Source: Desulfotruncus alcoholivorax DSM 16058
Lineage (GTDB): Bacteria; Bacillota; Desulfotomaculia; Desulfotomaculales; Desulfallaceae
Length of the DNA stretch: 64,000 nucleotides
Reading direction: 5' to 3'
Assembly: GCF_000430885.1 (NCBI RefSeq)
Contig: NZ_AUMW01000011.1
Coordinates: 1-64,000 of the forward strand
The notes under the pieces were generated by a model, which made no database searches, was not told the origin of the DNA, and was given only the letters and a program-made list of their open reading frames with translations. How positions within the stretch are numbered: position 1 is the first letter of the stretch; each line of letters begins with the position of its first letter. Position numbers and translations under genes: made by a program. Of the stretch, positions 44,573-52,532 are shown in pieces.

Positions 44573-44950
44573 TTAGCTTTTTCTCGCTGAACCCCGGCCA
44601 CCCCGCTTCGATTCGGTGTTGCGCCGTAAACTCTGCAACCGTTCATCACTGTCCTTTAAAAAACGAGATAGCTTTTCCTCAAACGAAACTTCCGGCCTTG
44701 CAGGCTTTCGCCTTCGTTCAATTGTTTGCTTTATTGAAAGCCCGATCTTACCCTTGGGGTCAACAGATATAACTTTAACCTTAACCACATCATTAAGTTT
44801 TAAAAAGTCATTTATATCCTTGACGTATTCCTCGGCAATTTCGGAAATATGTACCAGACCCGTCTTCCCGTCAGGTAATTCAACAAAAGCCCCGAAGCTT
44901 GTTATGCCGGTGACTTTGCCTTCTATAATCTCTCCCAGCTGGACTGGCAT
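44573..44950 (-). CDS. S1 RNA-binding domain protein (YabR-type)
   Basis: A 125-residue protein with one S1 domain (about 1-72): GKVTGITSFGAFVELPDGKTGLVHISEIAEEYVKDINDFLKLNDVVKVKVISVD. A basic tail rich in Arg, Lys and Ser follows. It matches the YabR/general stress protein 13 type and lies in the equivalent place, after divIC. The ATG at 44950 fits the family N-terminus, though its ribosome-binding site is 14 bases away. A GTG at 44971 is the alternative. It probably binds RNA or ribosomes. Confidence 0.88.
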   Translation of the reverse strand: MPVQLGEIIEGKVTGITSFGAFVELPDGKTGLVHISEIAEEYVKDINDFLKLNDVVKVKVISVDPKGKIGLSIKQTIERRRKPARPEVSFEEKLSRFLKDSDERLQSLRRNTESKRGGRGSARKS

Positions 44951-45024
44951 ATCGGAAATAGTTCCTCCCACATTGAAAGACCTTGATTAATTATATCAAA
45001 GCCACACCATGTGTCAAGCAGTGT

Positions 45025-45438
45025 TTAATCCCGAACACCGTGAACAGCATTTGAACCCTGGGCATTAGACCCACCGGGCTGCACAGGTACAATTCTAGCC
45101 TCACCTGGCTTAACCAGTCCCAGTTTCTCCCTGGCCACTTGCTCAACGTAAGCGTCTGATTGCAGACGTTCAAGCTGTTTTTGCAGCCCCTGATTCTTAT
45201 CCCTCATTTCCGCAATTTCTTTCTGCATCGCGTCAAGGTCTCTCTGCATTGAATAAAGTTGGTCAAAACGCGTTACAAGAGAAAAAGAGATATACATTAA
45301 AAGCAACGCCACAATCAGCAATGGCAGTTTGCTGCTTCCGGGCCGGAAGACTCTGCGGCGCCGAATCCCTGGTTCATCTTTTATATTTACCACATTTTTA
45401 AGTCCTGGATTTGGCGAACCTGTCACGTTGTTTTTCAC
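45025..45438 (-). CDS. DivIC/FtsB-type septum formation initiator
   Basis: A 137-residue bitopic membrane protein: a basic cytoplasmic N-terminus (1-37), one membrane segment (about 38-56), an extracytoplasmic coiled coil (about 57-95), then the family signature AYVEQVAREKLGLVKPGEARIV. It is a divisome linker with FtsL/DivIB. The gene starts at GTG 45438, overlapping the stop of the HTH gene upstream (GTGA), and may use the second GTG 12 bases on. Position matches divIC of Bacillus, between yabQ and yabR. Confidence 0.9.
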   Translation of the reverse strand: MKNNVTGSPNPGLKNVVNIKDEPGIRRRRVFRPGSSKLPLLIVALLLMYISFSLVTRFDQLYSMQRDLDAMQKEIAEMRDKNQGLQKQLERLQSDAYVEQVAREKLGLVKPGEARIVPVQPGGSNAQGSNAVHGVRD

Positions 45439-45659
45439 TCCTCTTCTTCAGGCCCAAACAGGCCCAGGCTCTCACCGGGAATTATAATAACCACCTCATA
45501 GCCCTTTGTACGTGCCCTGCCATAAAGCGTAGCCACTGTACTGGCGCTTAGCCCCAGTTGTTTTGCCACCCGGTCGTTTGAATAACCCGTTTCCTTTAAA
45601 GCAACAACTTGCCGTTCCCGAAAGCTGAGCTTCTCAACACCTCTGATCTCAATTTTCAA
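45435..45659 (-). CDS. Small GerE/sigma-region-4-like helix-turn-helix protein
   Basis: A 74-residue protein that is nearly all one helix-turn-helix: LSFRERQVVALKETGYSNDR then LGLSASTVATLYGRARTKGY, like a LuxR/GerE domain or sigma-70 region 4, with a short acidic tail. Its stop overlaps the start of the DivIC-type gene by four bases, so the two are translationally coupled. No such gene stands here in Bacillus. A regulatory or sporulation role is a guess. Confidence 0.8.
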   Translation of the reverse strand: MKIEIRGVEKLSFRERQVVALKETGYSNDRVAKQLGLSASTVATLYGRARTKGYEVVIIIPGESLGLFGPEEEE

Positions 45660-45787
45660 TTCAGCTCACCCCGGTCAACCAGGTTAGCGTAAATGATTAA
45701 CCCACATTTTAATTACAAACTGCGTACAATCTTTCTACATATCCATAATATTTCCTGCCAGTACCAAAAACTTTTTTCAAAAAACGC

Positions 45788-45811
45788 GTAGGGGCGGCAT
45801 GCCGCCCCTAC
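45788..45811. repeat. Perfect 24-bp palindrome
   Basis: GTAGGGGCGGCA and its exact reverse complement, without a loop, in the gap between two small genes. It resembles widely dispersed GTAGGGGCG-type bacterial intergenic repeats. Confidence 0.5.
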
Positions 45812-45860
45812 AGGTGAAACAATTTGGAAAACTGATAAAAAATAAAAGCCGGTCTTTGGA

Positions 45861-46145
45861 TTAGCCGGCTTCCTTTTCGTCTACCAAGGCCAGGTATTCC
45901 TCGCCAAGCTTGGTCAGACTGCAGATTTTACTTTTACCTTCTGTTGAAACATCAACCAGGCCCAGGGCATATAACTGCATGATTACATGATCCAAAACAG
46001 CTCTTTTAACCCTGGAGAGTAATGAAAGATCTTCTTTATTCATATTACCCTCGTTAATTAGTGCCTCTAACACTCTGTTAGCTTCCTCGGGAAGTCTTTC
46101 ACCGGCCTTTACCAGGTAATCCGCCAATGTAGTAGTGCCAATCAA
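45861..46145 (-). CDS. Small winged-helix-like protein
   Basis: A 94-residue protein predicted to be mostly helical with a winged-helix look: LPEEANRVLEALINEG, LSLLSRVKRAVLDHVIMQLYALGLVDVSTEGKSKICSLTKLGEEYLALV. The final part resembles the wing and last helix of MarR/PadR-like folds. It starts at TTG 46145, eight bases after GGAGG. It is divergent from spoIIR. Not recognised by name. Confidence 0.75.
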   Translation of the reverse strand: MIGTTTLADYLVKAGERLPEEANRVLEALINEGNMNKEDLSLLSRVKRAVLDHVIMQLYALGLVDVSTEGKSKICSLTKLGEEYLALVDEKEAG

Positions 46146-46172
46146 CTTGCATACCTCCTTTATTCCCTTATT

Positions 46173-46198
46173 GGGGACATGCCTTCAAGTGTGTCCCC
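46173..46198. repeat. GGGGACA/TGTCCCC hairpin repeat
   Basis: GGGGACA, 12 bases, TGTCCCC, followed by ATTCCT. Same family as the copies at 60113 and 63286. It lies in the divergent gap before spoIIR. Confidence 0.6.
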
Positions 46199-46265
46199 AT
46201 TCCTATATATCTATTTTTGACTTTTTTTTCTTAATTAATAAGCCATTAAGCAAATTTTTTTGCGG

Positions 46266-46294
46266 GTTTATTTAAGAAATTTATGGAAAAAATA
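46266..46294 (+). promoter_or_regulatory. Sigma-F-type promoter of spoIIR
   Basis: GTTTA (46266-46270), 14 bases, then GGAAAAAATA (46285-46294), which fits the sigma-F consensus GYWTA / GGNRANANTW with a spacer one base short of the usual 15. It is 32 bp before the ATG. Sigma-F control of spoIIR is the known rule in Bacillus. Confidence 0.55.
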
Positions 46295-46325
46295 TTACTA
46301 ATTAACTAAAAAAGCAGGTGATGTC

Positions 46326-46964
46326 ATGCACAAGCTAAAACAAATTGCTTTATTATTAATGATTATGACCGCCGCAAGCTGCGCCTATATCAGTTACCTA
46401 AGGTGCACCACCGTTCCGTCCGGTTTAATCCGACTTCATGTGATTGCCAACAGTAACTCTTTTTATGATCAGCAATTGAAATACCGGATTAAAGATCGTA
46501 TTGTTTTAGAAACAAGGGATGATTTCAGCAAAGCTAAAAATATTGAAGAAGCCCGTAAAATAGCCGATAGCAGCGCAAGGACAATAGCAATGGCGGCCGC
46601 AGATGAAATTAAACGCCAGGGGTATAACTACCCTGTAAAGGTAGCGCGGGGAACATTTCAATTCCCGGCTAAAACATATACAATTAGAAAAGAATCCGGA
46701 CAGATAAGTCAACTCACCCTTCCCCCCGGAAAATATGAAGCAGTACGGGTTATTATCGGGGATGGCAAGGGTGCCAACTGGTGGTGTGTACTTTATCCGC
46801 CCCTGTGTTTTGTAGACCTGGCCAAATCCGCACCAACCGCTTCGATTGCAGCGGCCTCAGCAGCAGAAAAGCAAATTCAAGGTCAGTATTACGGTTCGAA
46901 ACCCCGGGTTGAATACAGGATAAAGGCCATAGAACTTTTCCGTTCACTGATTAATAAAGAATAA
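46326..46964 (+). CDS. spoIIR: Stage II sporulation protein R
   Basis: A 212-residue SpoIIR. An N-terminal signal/anchor (about 5-24), then the family core LIRLHVIANSNSFYDQQLKYRIKDRIV, PVKVARGTFQFPAKTY, LPPGKYEAVRVIIGDGKGANWWCVLYPPLCF. It is secreted from the forespore and triggers SpoIIGA to process pro-sigma E in the mother cell. AGGTGATGTC precedes the ATG. It is a single gene on the + strand inside a minus-strand cell-division and sporulation cluster. In Bacillus spoIIR is at another locus. Confidence 0.95.
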   Translation: MHKLKQIALLLMIMTAASCAYISYLRCTTVPSGLIRLHVIANSNSFYDQQLKYRIKDRIVLETRDDFSKAKNIEEARKIADSSARTIAMAAADEIKRQGYNYPVKVARGTFQFPAKTYTIRKESGQISQLTLPPGKYEAVRVIIGDGKGANWWCVLYPPLCFVDLAKSAPTASIAAASAAEKQIQGQYYGSKPRVEYRIKAIELFRSLINKE

Positions 46965-46976
46965 AACCAAGACCAT

Positions 46977-47005
46977 AAAAAACCGCCCGTAACAGGCGGT
47001 TTTTT
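46977..47005 (+). terminator. Bidirectional terminator between spoIIR and yabQ
   Basis: AAAACCGCC / GGCGGTTTT stem with 7-base loop and T-tracts on either strand, in the convergent gap. Confidence 0.9.
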
Positions 47006-47561
47006 ATGGCCCCGGTTTTTTCCTTTTTAGCAAATTAGCAGCTTTACCAGCTATTTTTCCAACCAGCCTTTTGACCGGCGCCGGAATGATAAACTTGAAC
47101 ATAACCCTTACACCCCGGCCGGCTAAACGCATTCCAAGGCCCAGCATCCTGAAAAGAAAGGCTGCCGCCATATACAGTACTTTAAAAGGAAATACCATCA
47201 CCATTGCAATCAATACAAAAGCCCTGGCAACCAACCGGCAAAATTTTATTAACTGTTCAATAAATTTAATGATTACCAGCCTTACATTGCGTTTAAAGAT
47301 CAAAAAATAACTGCCTGCACCCAGACTAAATCCAATTAAAACAAAAAACCTGACTTCACCTCGATTGAAAAATAGCACCAAAGCATAAATTAAAGGCGTA
47401 AGTATCAGCCAAAAAATAATATCGCCCACCAGGACCCCGGTTTTTCTCAACCTGAACACCTGTGCCAAACCGGCGTAAACGTCATAGAAAAGACCGGCCA
47501 GAACCCCGGTCATAATCGTATACAGAAACACCATAAATTGGTTGGTTACCGGCTGTGTCAC
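47004..47561 (-). CDS. yabQ: Spore cortex biosynthesis protein YabQ
   Basis: A 185-residue membrane protein with about four or five hydrophobic segments. The N-terminal QFMVFLYTIMTGVLAGLFYDVY with following GVLVGDIIFWLILTPL is the YabQ signature. In Bacillus YabQ sits in the forespore outer membrane and is needed for cortex formation under sigma E. It starts at GTG 47561, eight bases after GGAGG. It is just downstream of yabP and in the standard order. Confidence 0.92.
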   Translation of the reverse strand: MTQPVTNQFMVFLYTIMTGVLAGLFYDVYAGLAQVFRLRKTGVLVGDIIFWLILTPLIYALVLFFNRGEVRFFVLIGFSLGAGSYFLIFKRNVRLVIIKFIEQLIKFCRLVARAFVLIAMVMVFPFKVLYMAAAFLFRMLGLGMRLAGRGVRVMFKFIIPAPVKRLVGKIAGKAANLLKRKKPGP

Positions 47562-47604
47562 ACATAATACCTCCAGTTATGCCGTGCAGCGCACCACCCG
47601 GTGG

Positions 47605-47892
47605 TTATTTAAAAATTCTATCCAGCATTCCTTTCCCTTTTATGCTCTTCCCGCTTTTTCGATCATAAAATTCAAGAGCAGATATTCGTCCTTCAATAAC
47701 CATATTTTTTGTTTCCAAGTCCAGATTAGTTATATGTAAACCCTCACCTCTTAGCACCAAAAAACCCAAGTTAGTATCAAGGTTTATTTCTCTTTCGTTA
47801 AATTTACCGACATACTCTACTCCTTGAACCACCAGGTGGTTCCTTTCGGTAAGGGTCAACCGGTTGCTGAATCCTTGTTTTTGTTCCACCAC
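47605..47892 (-). CDS. yabP: Sporulation protein YabP
   Basis: A protein of about 95 residues with the YabP/YqfC beta-rich fold: LTLTERNHLVVQGVEYVGKFNEREINLDTNLGFLVLRGEGLHITNLDLE. The open frame runs to 48012, but tandem GTG codons at 47892/47889 after GGGAGGTGATA give the family length (Bacillus about 100). The short MKGYPYSGRE frame before it looks untranslated. It works with YabQ in spore coat/cortex assembly. Confidence 0.88.
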   Translation of the reverse strand: MVEQKQGFSNRLTLTERNHLVVQGVEYVGKFNEREINLDTNLGFLVLRGEGLHITNLDLETKNMVIEGRISALEFYDRKSGKSIKGKGMLDRIFK

Positions 47893-48002
47893 CAGTATCA
47901 CCTCCCGGCCCGAATACGGGTAACCTTTCATATCATATCTATGCCGCCTAGCCGGGAATATGCGCAAAAAGGTGGCCCCAATTTGGACCACCTTGCAACC
48001 TG

Positions 48003-48950
48003 TCAATCCCATAATTTCTGTATTTTAACATCCCTAAAATAAAATTTAATTATCTCTTCAGGGTCTTTTCCTTCATTGGCCATTTTTTGACTACCCCATT
48101 GGCATAACCCAACTCCATGTCCAAACCCGTTCCCCTCCAGCAACAGATTATTCCCTTGAACTTCAGCCCGGGAAATAAGTGTGGAACGAACTTGTTCACT
48201 GCCAAGGGCGAGTCTTAACTCAGAGCCGCCAACTGTTGCAGAGCCAATTTGAATTTTTGTGACTCTTCCTGAAGGCCCCCTTTCTACTATCTTTACTTTA
48301 TTTACGTCACCAGGGTCGGTTCCAGTGATATTTTTAACAGCCTCACGCACGCGATCCAATGGTATTTCAGCATGCCAGTCTCTGTTTTGTGGTGAAGTTA
48401 CCGCCAGGCATCCGTCCCGCGCACCAGCCTTAATATATTTTGTGGGCCCTTTATTATACCCAAGCCCCTCCTGGGCTGAGGCGGAAATGCCACCGTCGCA
48501 AGCTGAGAACCACCCTTTGATATAATCGTTTTGATAAGTAATAACCTTGCCTCTGGTCATTTTAACTGCCTTGCGAACGTTATCATTGATACGGGAAGGA
48601 TCGTAAGCTTGAAATTCCTCAACACTGGTAGATGCGTCTGTTCCATGCAACTTTTTAACCCTCCCTGCCTGGATATTCTCCATGGTGAACGTCCGGGCAA
48701 CAATGGCCTGGGCAGCTAATGCGTTAATTGACCAGGTGGGTTCCATCTCTGCAGCCACCACACCGGCCAGATAATCTTCCAACTTAATATTTTCCCTGGT
48801 GCCTTTCTCATTAACATAAAGACTAATTGTTGGCTCTTTGTCGGGTGCACCGGGAACACGTTCCAGGGGTTTGCGCTGGGGGTTTAAGTTGCATGCCCAT
48901 AATATTCCTAAGACAACTACTAGTGCTGCTATAATTTTGATATACCGCAT
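48003..48950 (-). CDS. SpoIID/LytB-domain protein, putative lipoprotein
   Basis: A 315-residue protein. The N-terminal hydrophobic segment ends in LWAC (Cys20), a lipobox-like site. The SpoIID/amidase-enhancer domain covers about 60-300: IKLEDYLAGVVAAEMEPTWSINALAAQAIVARTF, GTDASTSVEEFQAYDP, and near the end GNGFGHGVGLCQWGSQKMANEGK. Related SpoIID is a lytic transglycosylase acting on denuded glycan in engulfment. The open frame reaches 49388, but the ATG at 48950 after GGGAGGG is the natural start. It lies just before yabP. Confidence 0.9.
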   Translation of the reverse strand: MRYIKIIAALVVVLGILWACNLNPQRKPLERVPGAPDKEPTISLYVNEKGTRENIKLEDYLAGVVAAEMEPTWSINALAAQAIVARTFTMENIQAGRVKKLHGTDASTSVEEFQAYDPSRINDNVRKAVKMTRGKVITYQNDYIKGWFSACDGGISASAQEGLGYNKGPTKYIKAGARDGCLAVTSPQNRDWHAEIPLDRVREAVKNITGTDPGDVNKVKIVERGPSGRVTKIQIGSATVGGSELRLALGSEQVRSTLISRAEVQGNNLLLEGNGFGHGVGLCQWGSQKMANEGKDPEEIIKFYFRDVKIQKLWD

Positions 48951-49483
48951 AACCATCCCTCCCGTTATTAATTTTTCTATATCTTTTGTGGGAAGGTTGT
49001 AAATTATTCTAGTGTTTCCCCTTCCCTCTTGATCAGGCCCCCTGGTAAAGTAGTTCAGCACTCCTTTTAAACGCGCTGCCCCCTCATAGCGAAGACCTCC
49101 GGCAAATGATGGCACATACAAACCTGGGTAAGCAACCAGAGGAGGGAACTCCGGATAAACAACACGGCAATTAACGTAAATTGCCATTAAGCAGCCAAAC
49201 TTATCGATTAGCCAGCCGGTTAATTTTCGCCCCCGCTTATGAATTAAGTTTAACCGTGGCAATACAGCCCAGACATCCCCCAGCTTTTTATAATTATGAC
49301 CTGAAGGCAACATTAGCAGCACCCCCAACCCATCGAAGCGGGCGGACAGGGTCGTCCGCTTCGATGTATTTATTGTAAATATTACCATATTAAGTCAAAT
49401 GCCAAATTTTAAAAATATATTACTCTCTCTTAGCCTTAAACCACTTTATTATCATATACTCGCAAATGCTTGCCAAACAAAAC
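48951..49483. other. Intergenic stretch before the SpoIID-type gene
   Basis: About 530 bases without a convincing gene. The minus frame stays open (48951-49388) but its peptide matches nothing I know and has no ribosome-binding site at its upstream Met codons. It contains a long hairpin at 49331-49366. Confidence 0.45.
49331..49366. repeat. Long hairpin sharing 20 bp with 44492-44511
   Basis: CATCGAAGCGG...GGAC with GTCCGCTTCGATG (two-base bulge, 5-base loop). Bases 49340-49359 are the exact reverse complement of 44492-44511. It is a dispersed repeat. Confidence 0.6.
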
Positions 49484-49505
49484 AAAAAAGGCCCCTGGGG
49501 ACCTT
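49484..49505 (-). terminator. Terminator of rqcP
   Basis: AAGG-T-CCCC / GGGGCCTT stem followed by TTTTTTGTTTTG on the minus strand, adjacent to the rqcP stop. Confidence 0.8.
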
Positions 49506-49507
49506 AC

Positions 49508-49768
49508 TTATTCCTTCAACCTAAAATCTTCAATTAATTCATACAACTCTTTAGCCTGGCTTGCAGGAGTTGTTTCCCGCACCTCAACAATCCTAATCTT
49601 AACCCGTCGCTGACCCAATGATATTTCAACCACATCACCGGCACCAACAACAGTACCAGCCTTAGCGATTTTGCCGTTAACCATTACCTGCTGCCGGTCA
49701 CACACTTCCTTGGCCAGGGTGCGGCGTTTAATTATACGGGACACTTTTAAGAACTTGTCTAATCTCAA
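49508..49768 (-). CDS. rqcP: S4-domain ribosome quality-control protein RqcP (YabO)
   Basis: An 86-residue protein made of one S4 RNA-binding domain: RLDKFLKVSRIIKRRTLAKEVCDRQQVMVNGKIAKAGTVVGAGDVVEISLG. It matches YabO/RqcP, which helps RqcH add alanine tails to stalled nascent chains on 50S subunits. It starts at TTG 49768 after AGAGGC and sits between HU and the sporulation genes, close to its Bacillus place. Confidence 0.93.
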   Translation of the reverse strand: MRLDKFLKVSRIIKRRTLAKEVCDRQQVMVNGKIAKAGTVVGAGDVVEISLGQRRVKIRIVEVRETTPASQAKELYELIEDFRLKE

Positions 49769-49792
49769 AATGCCTCTGCCTTGTCTACTAAA

Positions 49793-50065
49793 TTAGGAAA
49801 TGGCTTCGCGTAAAACTTTGCCGGCTTTAAAGACCGGCACTTTAGCCGCCGCAATATCTATTTCCTCACCGGTTTGCGGATTGCGGCCTTTGCGGGCAGC
49901 CCGCTCCCTTACTTCAAAAGTCCCGAAACCAACCAATTGGACCTTGTCACCGTTTATGAGGGCTTCTTCAACGCTTGCTAAAAATGCCCCAACAGCTTTT
50001 TCCGCGTCCTTTTTGGTCAGTTCTGCCTTTTCTGCCACACTGGCAATGAGTTCTGCTTTGTTCAT
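49793..50065 (-). CDS. hup: HU-type DNA-binding protein
   Basis: A 90-residue HU, the normal length. [25 protein letters not shown] at the start and the DNA-binding arm signature [24 protein letters not shown] are complete. It bends and compacts DNA. The ATG at 50065 after GAGGGGGG is chosen; a TTG 15 bases upstream lies in that site. It is 24 bp ahead of rqcP and likely in one unit with mazG and rqcP. Confidence 0.95.
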   Translation of the reverse strand: MNKAELIASVAEKAELTKKDAEKAVGAFLASVEEALINGDKVQLVGFGTFEVRERAARKGRNPQTGEEIDIAAAKVPVFKAGKVLREAIS

Positions 50066-50154
50066 AGATACCCCCCTCAAAGATTAAACGTGGTAAACAT
50101 GCTCTAAACTATTCGCTGTCCAGCTTCAAGTTCCTTCTAAACAGTAAATTTTTC

Positions 50155-51648
50155 CTACATTTTTTCTATTTTTTCATTCTTTTTTTTCTCATTCCATAGT
50201 TTATCCATTTCTTCCAGCGACATATCAGCCAAGTTCTTATTCATTAAGGAAGCACTCTTTTCAATATATTTAAAACGCCGGGTAAATTTACCTATGGCAG
50301 CTAAAAGAGCAACTTCAGGATCAATACCGGCCAGCCTGGCGGTATTAACCACCGCAAACAATACATCCCCTGCTTCATTTTCAATGTCTTCCCGGATGCC
50401 GCTGTCCAGCGCTTCCTCCCACTCATCGAGCTCCTCTTTAATTTTTTCCAAAGCGCCCCTGTAATCAGGCCAGTCAAAACCTACCCGCGCAGCTTTTGCC
50501 TGTACTTTTAAAGAGCGTGTCAGGGACGGTAGGCCGCAGGGCACCCCGTCAAGTATAGATTGATTTTGACCTGTATCACCATCCTTTTCGGTACTTTTAA
50601 TTTTTTCCCAGTTAACCAGCACTTCAGCACTGTTCTTGACGCTTATATCGCCAAAAACATGGGGATGGCGGCGTATCATTTTCCGGCAAATGCCGTCCAC
50701 CACGTCATTGATGTCGAATATTTCTTTCTCTTTTGCTATCTGGGCATGGAAGACAATTTGTAGTAATAAGTCTCCCAATTCTTCACAAATTTTATACATA
50801 TCTTCCTGTTGAATGGCTTCCAGCACTTCATATGTTTCTTCCAGCAGGTAAGGGGTCAAGGTATGGTGATCCTGTTCACGGTCCCATGGACAGCCGTTTT
50901 CTCCACGCAGCCGGTCCATTATTTCCACCAGTTCGTCCAGGGGATACCGGCTTGAACCCTTGTATAAACTAGAATCAACAGGAGGAATATACAGGCTGGT
51001 AAGATGATCTATCCAATCAACCCTGTCGATAGCATAAAGCGGCAGTTGTTCAACTCTTTCCTGACCCGGAACACCTGCAGCCCGTACTAAATACACGGAG
51101 TGGTCGGCAGGGTAGATTTCCAGCAAGGCAAGTTTTGAATCTGATGCCACCAGGCGGCTGTACACCTGAACAATCACCGCGGCAATCGCCGGGTTCAATT
51201 TTAATTCACCCGGCTGCAAACAGTCCGCAATTTGCATACCCTGCACGGGGTCTATCCTGAGCAGGGCATAGACGGCATCTAAAAAGCTCATGGCTGGAAC
51301 AATATTAGTTTCAATCCCCCTGCGCTCCGACTCTTGCAAAATGAGGCTTACTGAAGACTCCGCCACCAACGGGTGCCCGGGAACGGCATATACTACCGGA
51401 CAGGACTCAGCAGCAGCTAAAACATCATTAGCTATCATCCGGTAAACCCCTTCAAAACTGTTAGCTTGTTGATAGTATTTATCAAATGATTGGAACAATA
51501 TGCTTTGTTCTTTGATCCAATCAACCACAGGATGCACTTCTGTGCGAAGGTATAACTTGGTTGCATTTTTTAAAGCATAAAGGTTGGCCAGGGGCAGTGA
51601 ATCCTTGCCACCAGGTCCCAACCCAACTATGGTAATTGTTCCCGCCAA
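50155..51648 (-). CDS. mazG: Tetrapyrrole-methylase-like / MazG nucleotide pyrophosphohydrolase fusion (YabN)
   Basis: A 497-residue two-domain protein. Residues 1-220 form a SAM-dependent tetrapyrrole methylase-like domain (ITIVGLGPGGKDSL, AVPGHPLVAESS). Residues 235-480 are MazG with GENGCPWDREQDHHTL, ETYEVLEAI and EELGDLLLQIVFHA and a second repeat (ELDEWEEAL, EAGDVLFAVVN). MazG hydrolyses NTPs, removing faulty nucleotides. The TTG at 51648 after GGGGG fits the family start; the GTG at 51705 is less likely. Copy B of the hairpin element lies just upstream. Confidence 0.93.
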   Translation of the reverse strand: MAGTITIVGLGPGGKDSLPLANLYALKNATKLYLRTEVHPVVDWIKEQSILFQSFDKYYQQANSFEGVYRMIANDVLAAAESCPVVYAVPGHPLVAESSVSLILQESERRGIETNIVPAMSFLDAVYALLRIDPVQGMQIADCLQPGELKLNPAIAAVIVQVYSRLVASDSKLALLEIYPADHSVYLVRAAGVPGQERVEQLPLYAIDRVDWIDHLTSLYIPPVDSSLYKGSSRYPLDELVEIMDRLRGENGCPWDREQDHHTLTPYLLEETYEVLEAIQQEDMYKICEELGDLLLQIVFHAQIAKEKEIFDINDVVDGICRKMIRRHPHVFGDISVKNSAEVLVNWEKIKSTEKDGDTGQNQSILDGVPCGLPSLTRSLKVQAKAARVGFDWPDYRGALEKIKEELDEWEEALDSGIREDIENEAGDVLFAVVNTARLAGIDPEVALLAAIGKFTRRFKYIEKSASLMNKNLADMSLEEMDKLWNEKKKNEKIEKM

Positions 51649-51725
51649 TTTTAAGAACCCCCTGGATTTATGCAATTTCTTACCGCTATCCTTACCAATT
51701 ACCACAAATTTTACTGATTTCCTTT

Positions 51726-51795
51726 AAGAACAATTAAAAAAACGCGCTAAAATCAGTTCCATTACCGCGTGTCTCTTGCCATATATGGCAGTTTA
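51726..51795 (-). ncRNA. Two-copy hairpin-plus-terminator element, copy B
   Basis: On the minus strand: hairpin TGCCATATATGGCA, AAGAG, then ACGCGGTAA-TGGAACTGATTTTA-GCGCGT and seven T. It is the same design as 36966-37060, lacking the 20-base middle part of copy A. It lies between the spoVT terminator and mazG. Confidence 0.4.
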
Positions 51796-51815
51796 TATAT
51801 TTATAAAGTAATAAA

Positions 51816-51842
51816 AAACAGCCCACAACGGGCTGTTTTCAT
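51816..51842 (-). terminator. Terminator of spoVT
   Basis: AACAGCCC / GGGCTGTT stem with 5-base loop and a T-tract, overlapping the last codons of spoVT. Confidence 0.9.
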
Positions 51843-52399
51843 TGTTCCATTTGTTTAGCCAGAAACCCTGCGGCAGTTTCGGCCAGCTTTAATTCCAATT
51901 CCCCCATTATTAAATCACTTTCCCGGGAAGCCAGGATCACTGCGCCAATTGGGTCACCCTCGGCAATTATCGGCGCTATGACCTCTGCGGAATATTTACA
52001 TTCACCGTCCCCCGTAATCAAACATTCCTTACAATAGGGGTCTTTGCCAGGATTATTGATTATTACCGCCTTGCGATCTTCCATTACTTTTTCTACGGCA
52101 GTACTTATTGGTTTATTTAAAAATTCTTTTTTGGGTGCACCGGAAACGGCAATAATAGTATCCCGATCGGCTATACAAGCAATGTGGCCCAGGGCCTCGT
52201 GTAATGAATCAGCGTATTCCTTTGCGAAATCACCCAATTCACCAATGGGAGAATATTTTTTTAAAATTACTTCACCTTCCCGGTCAACAAAAATTTCCAA
52301 GGGGTCGCCTTCCCGGATTCTAAGCGTTCTCCTTATCTCCTTCGGGATAACCACCCTGCCAAGATCATCTATACGTCGCACAATGCCGGTTGCTTTCAT
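51839..52399 (-). CDS. spoVT: Stage V sporulation protein T
   Basis: A 186-residue regulator: N-terminal AbrB-type swapped-hairpin DNA-binding domain (MKATGIVRRIDDLGRVVIPKEIRRTLRIREGDPLEIF, 1-47) and a C-terminal GAF-like domain (about 60-180). It modulates sigma-G-dependent genes in the forespore. AGGGAAGGGG precedes the ATG. A sigma-G-type promoter is seen upstream. Confidence 0.96.
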   Translation of the reverse strand: MKATGIVRRIDDLGRVVIPKEIRRTLRIREGDPLEIFVDREGEVILKKYSPIGELGDFAKEYADSLHEALGHIACIADRDTIIAVSGAPKKEFLNKPISTAVEKVMEDRKAVIINNPGKDPYCKECLITGDGECKYSAEVIAPIIAEGDPIGAVILASRESDLIMGELELKLAETAAGFLAKQMEQ

Positions 52400-52455
52400 C
52401 AGCCGCCCCTTCCCTCCTTTACCTGAAGATAATCACGACTAAAAACCTTCTATGT

Positions 52456-52485
52456 TAGTATATAACCGGAGGGAAGAAATTATTC
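52456..52485 (-). promoter_or_regulatory. Sigma-G-type promoter of spoVT
   Basis: On the minus strand GAATA, exactly 18 bases, then TATACTA, one mismatch from the sigma-G -10 consensus CATNHTA. It is about 57 bp before the ATG. This fits known sigma-G control of spoVT. Confidence 0.55.
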
Positions 52486-52532
52486 ATTTTTTTCCAATCG
52501 CAACAAATTATTTTCATCTTTGCATGAATCAG

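Noticed and set aside
48951-49388. Long N-terminal extension of the SpoIID-type gene
   Set aside because: It would place about 146 non-conserved residues before a lipoprotein signal peptide and runs through a dispersed hairpin repeat; the ATG at 48950 has the proper ribosome-binding site.
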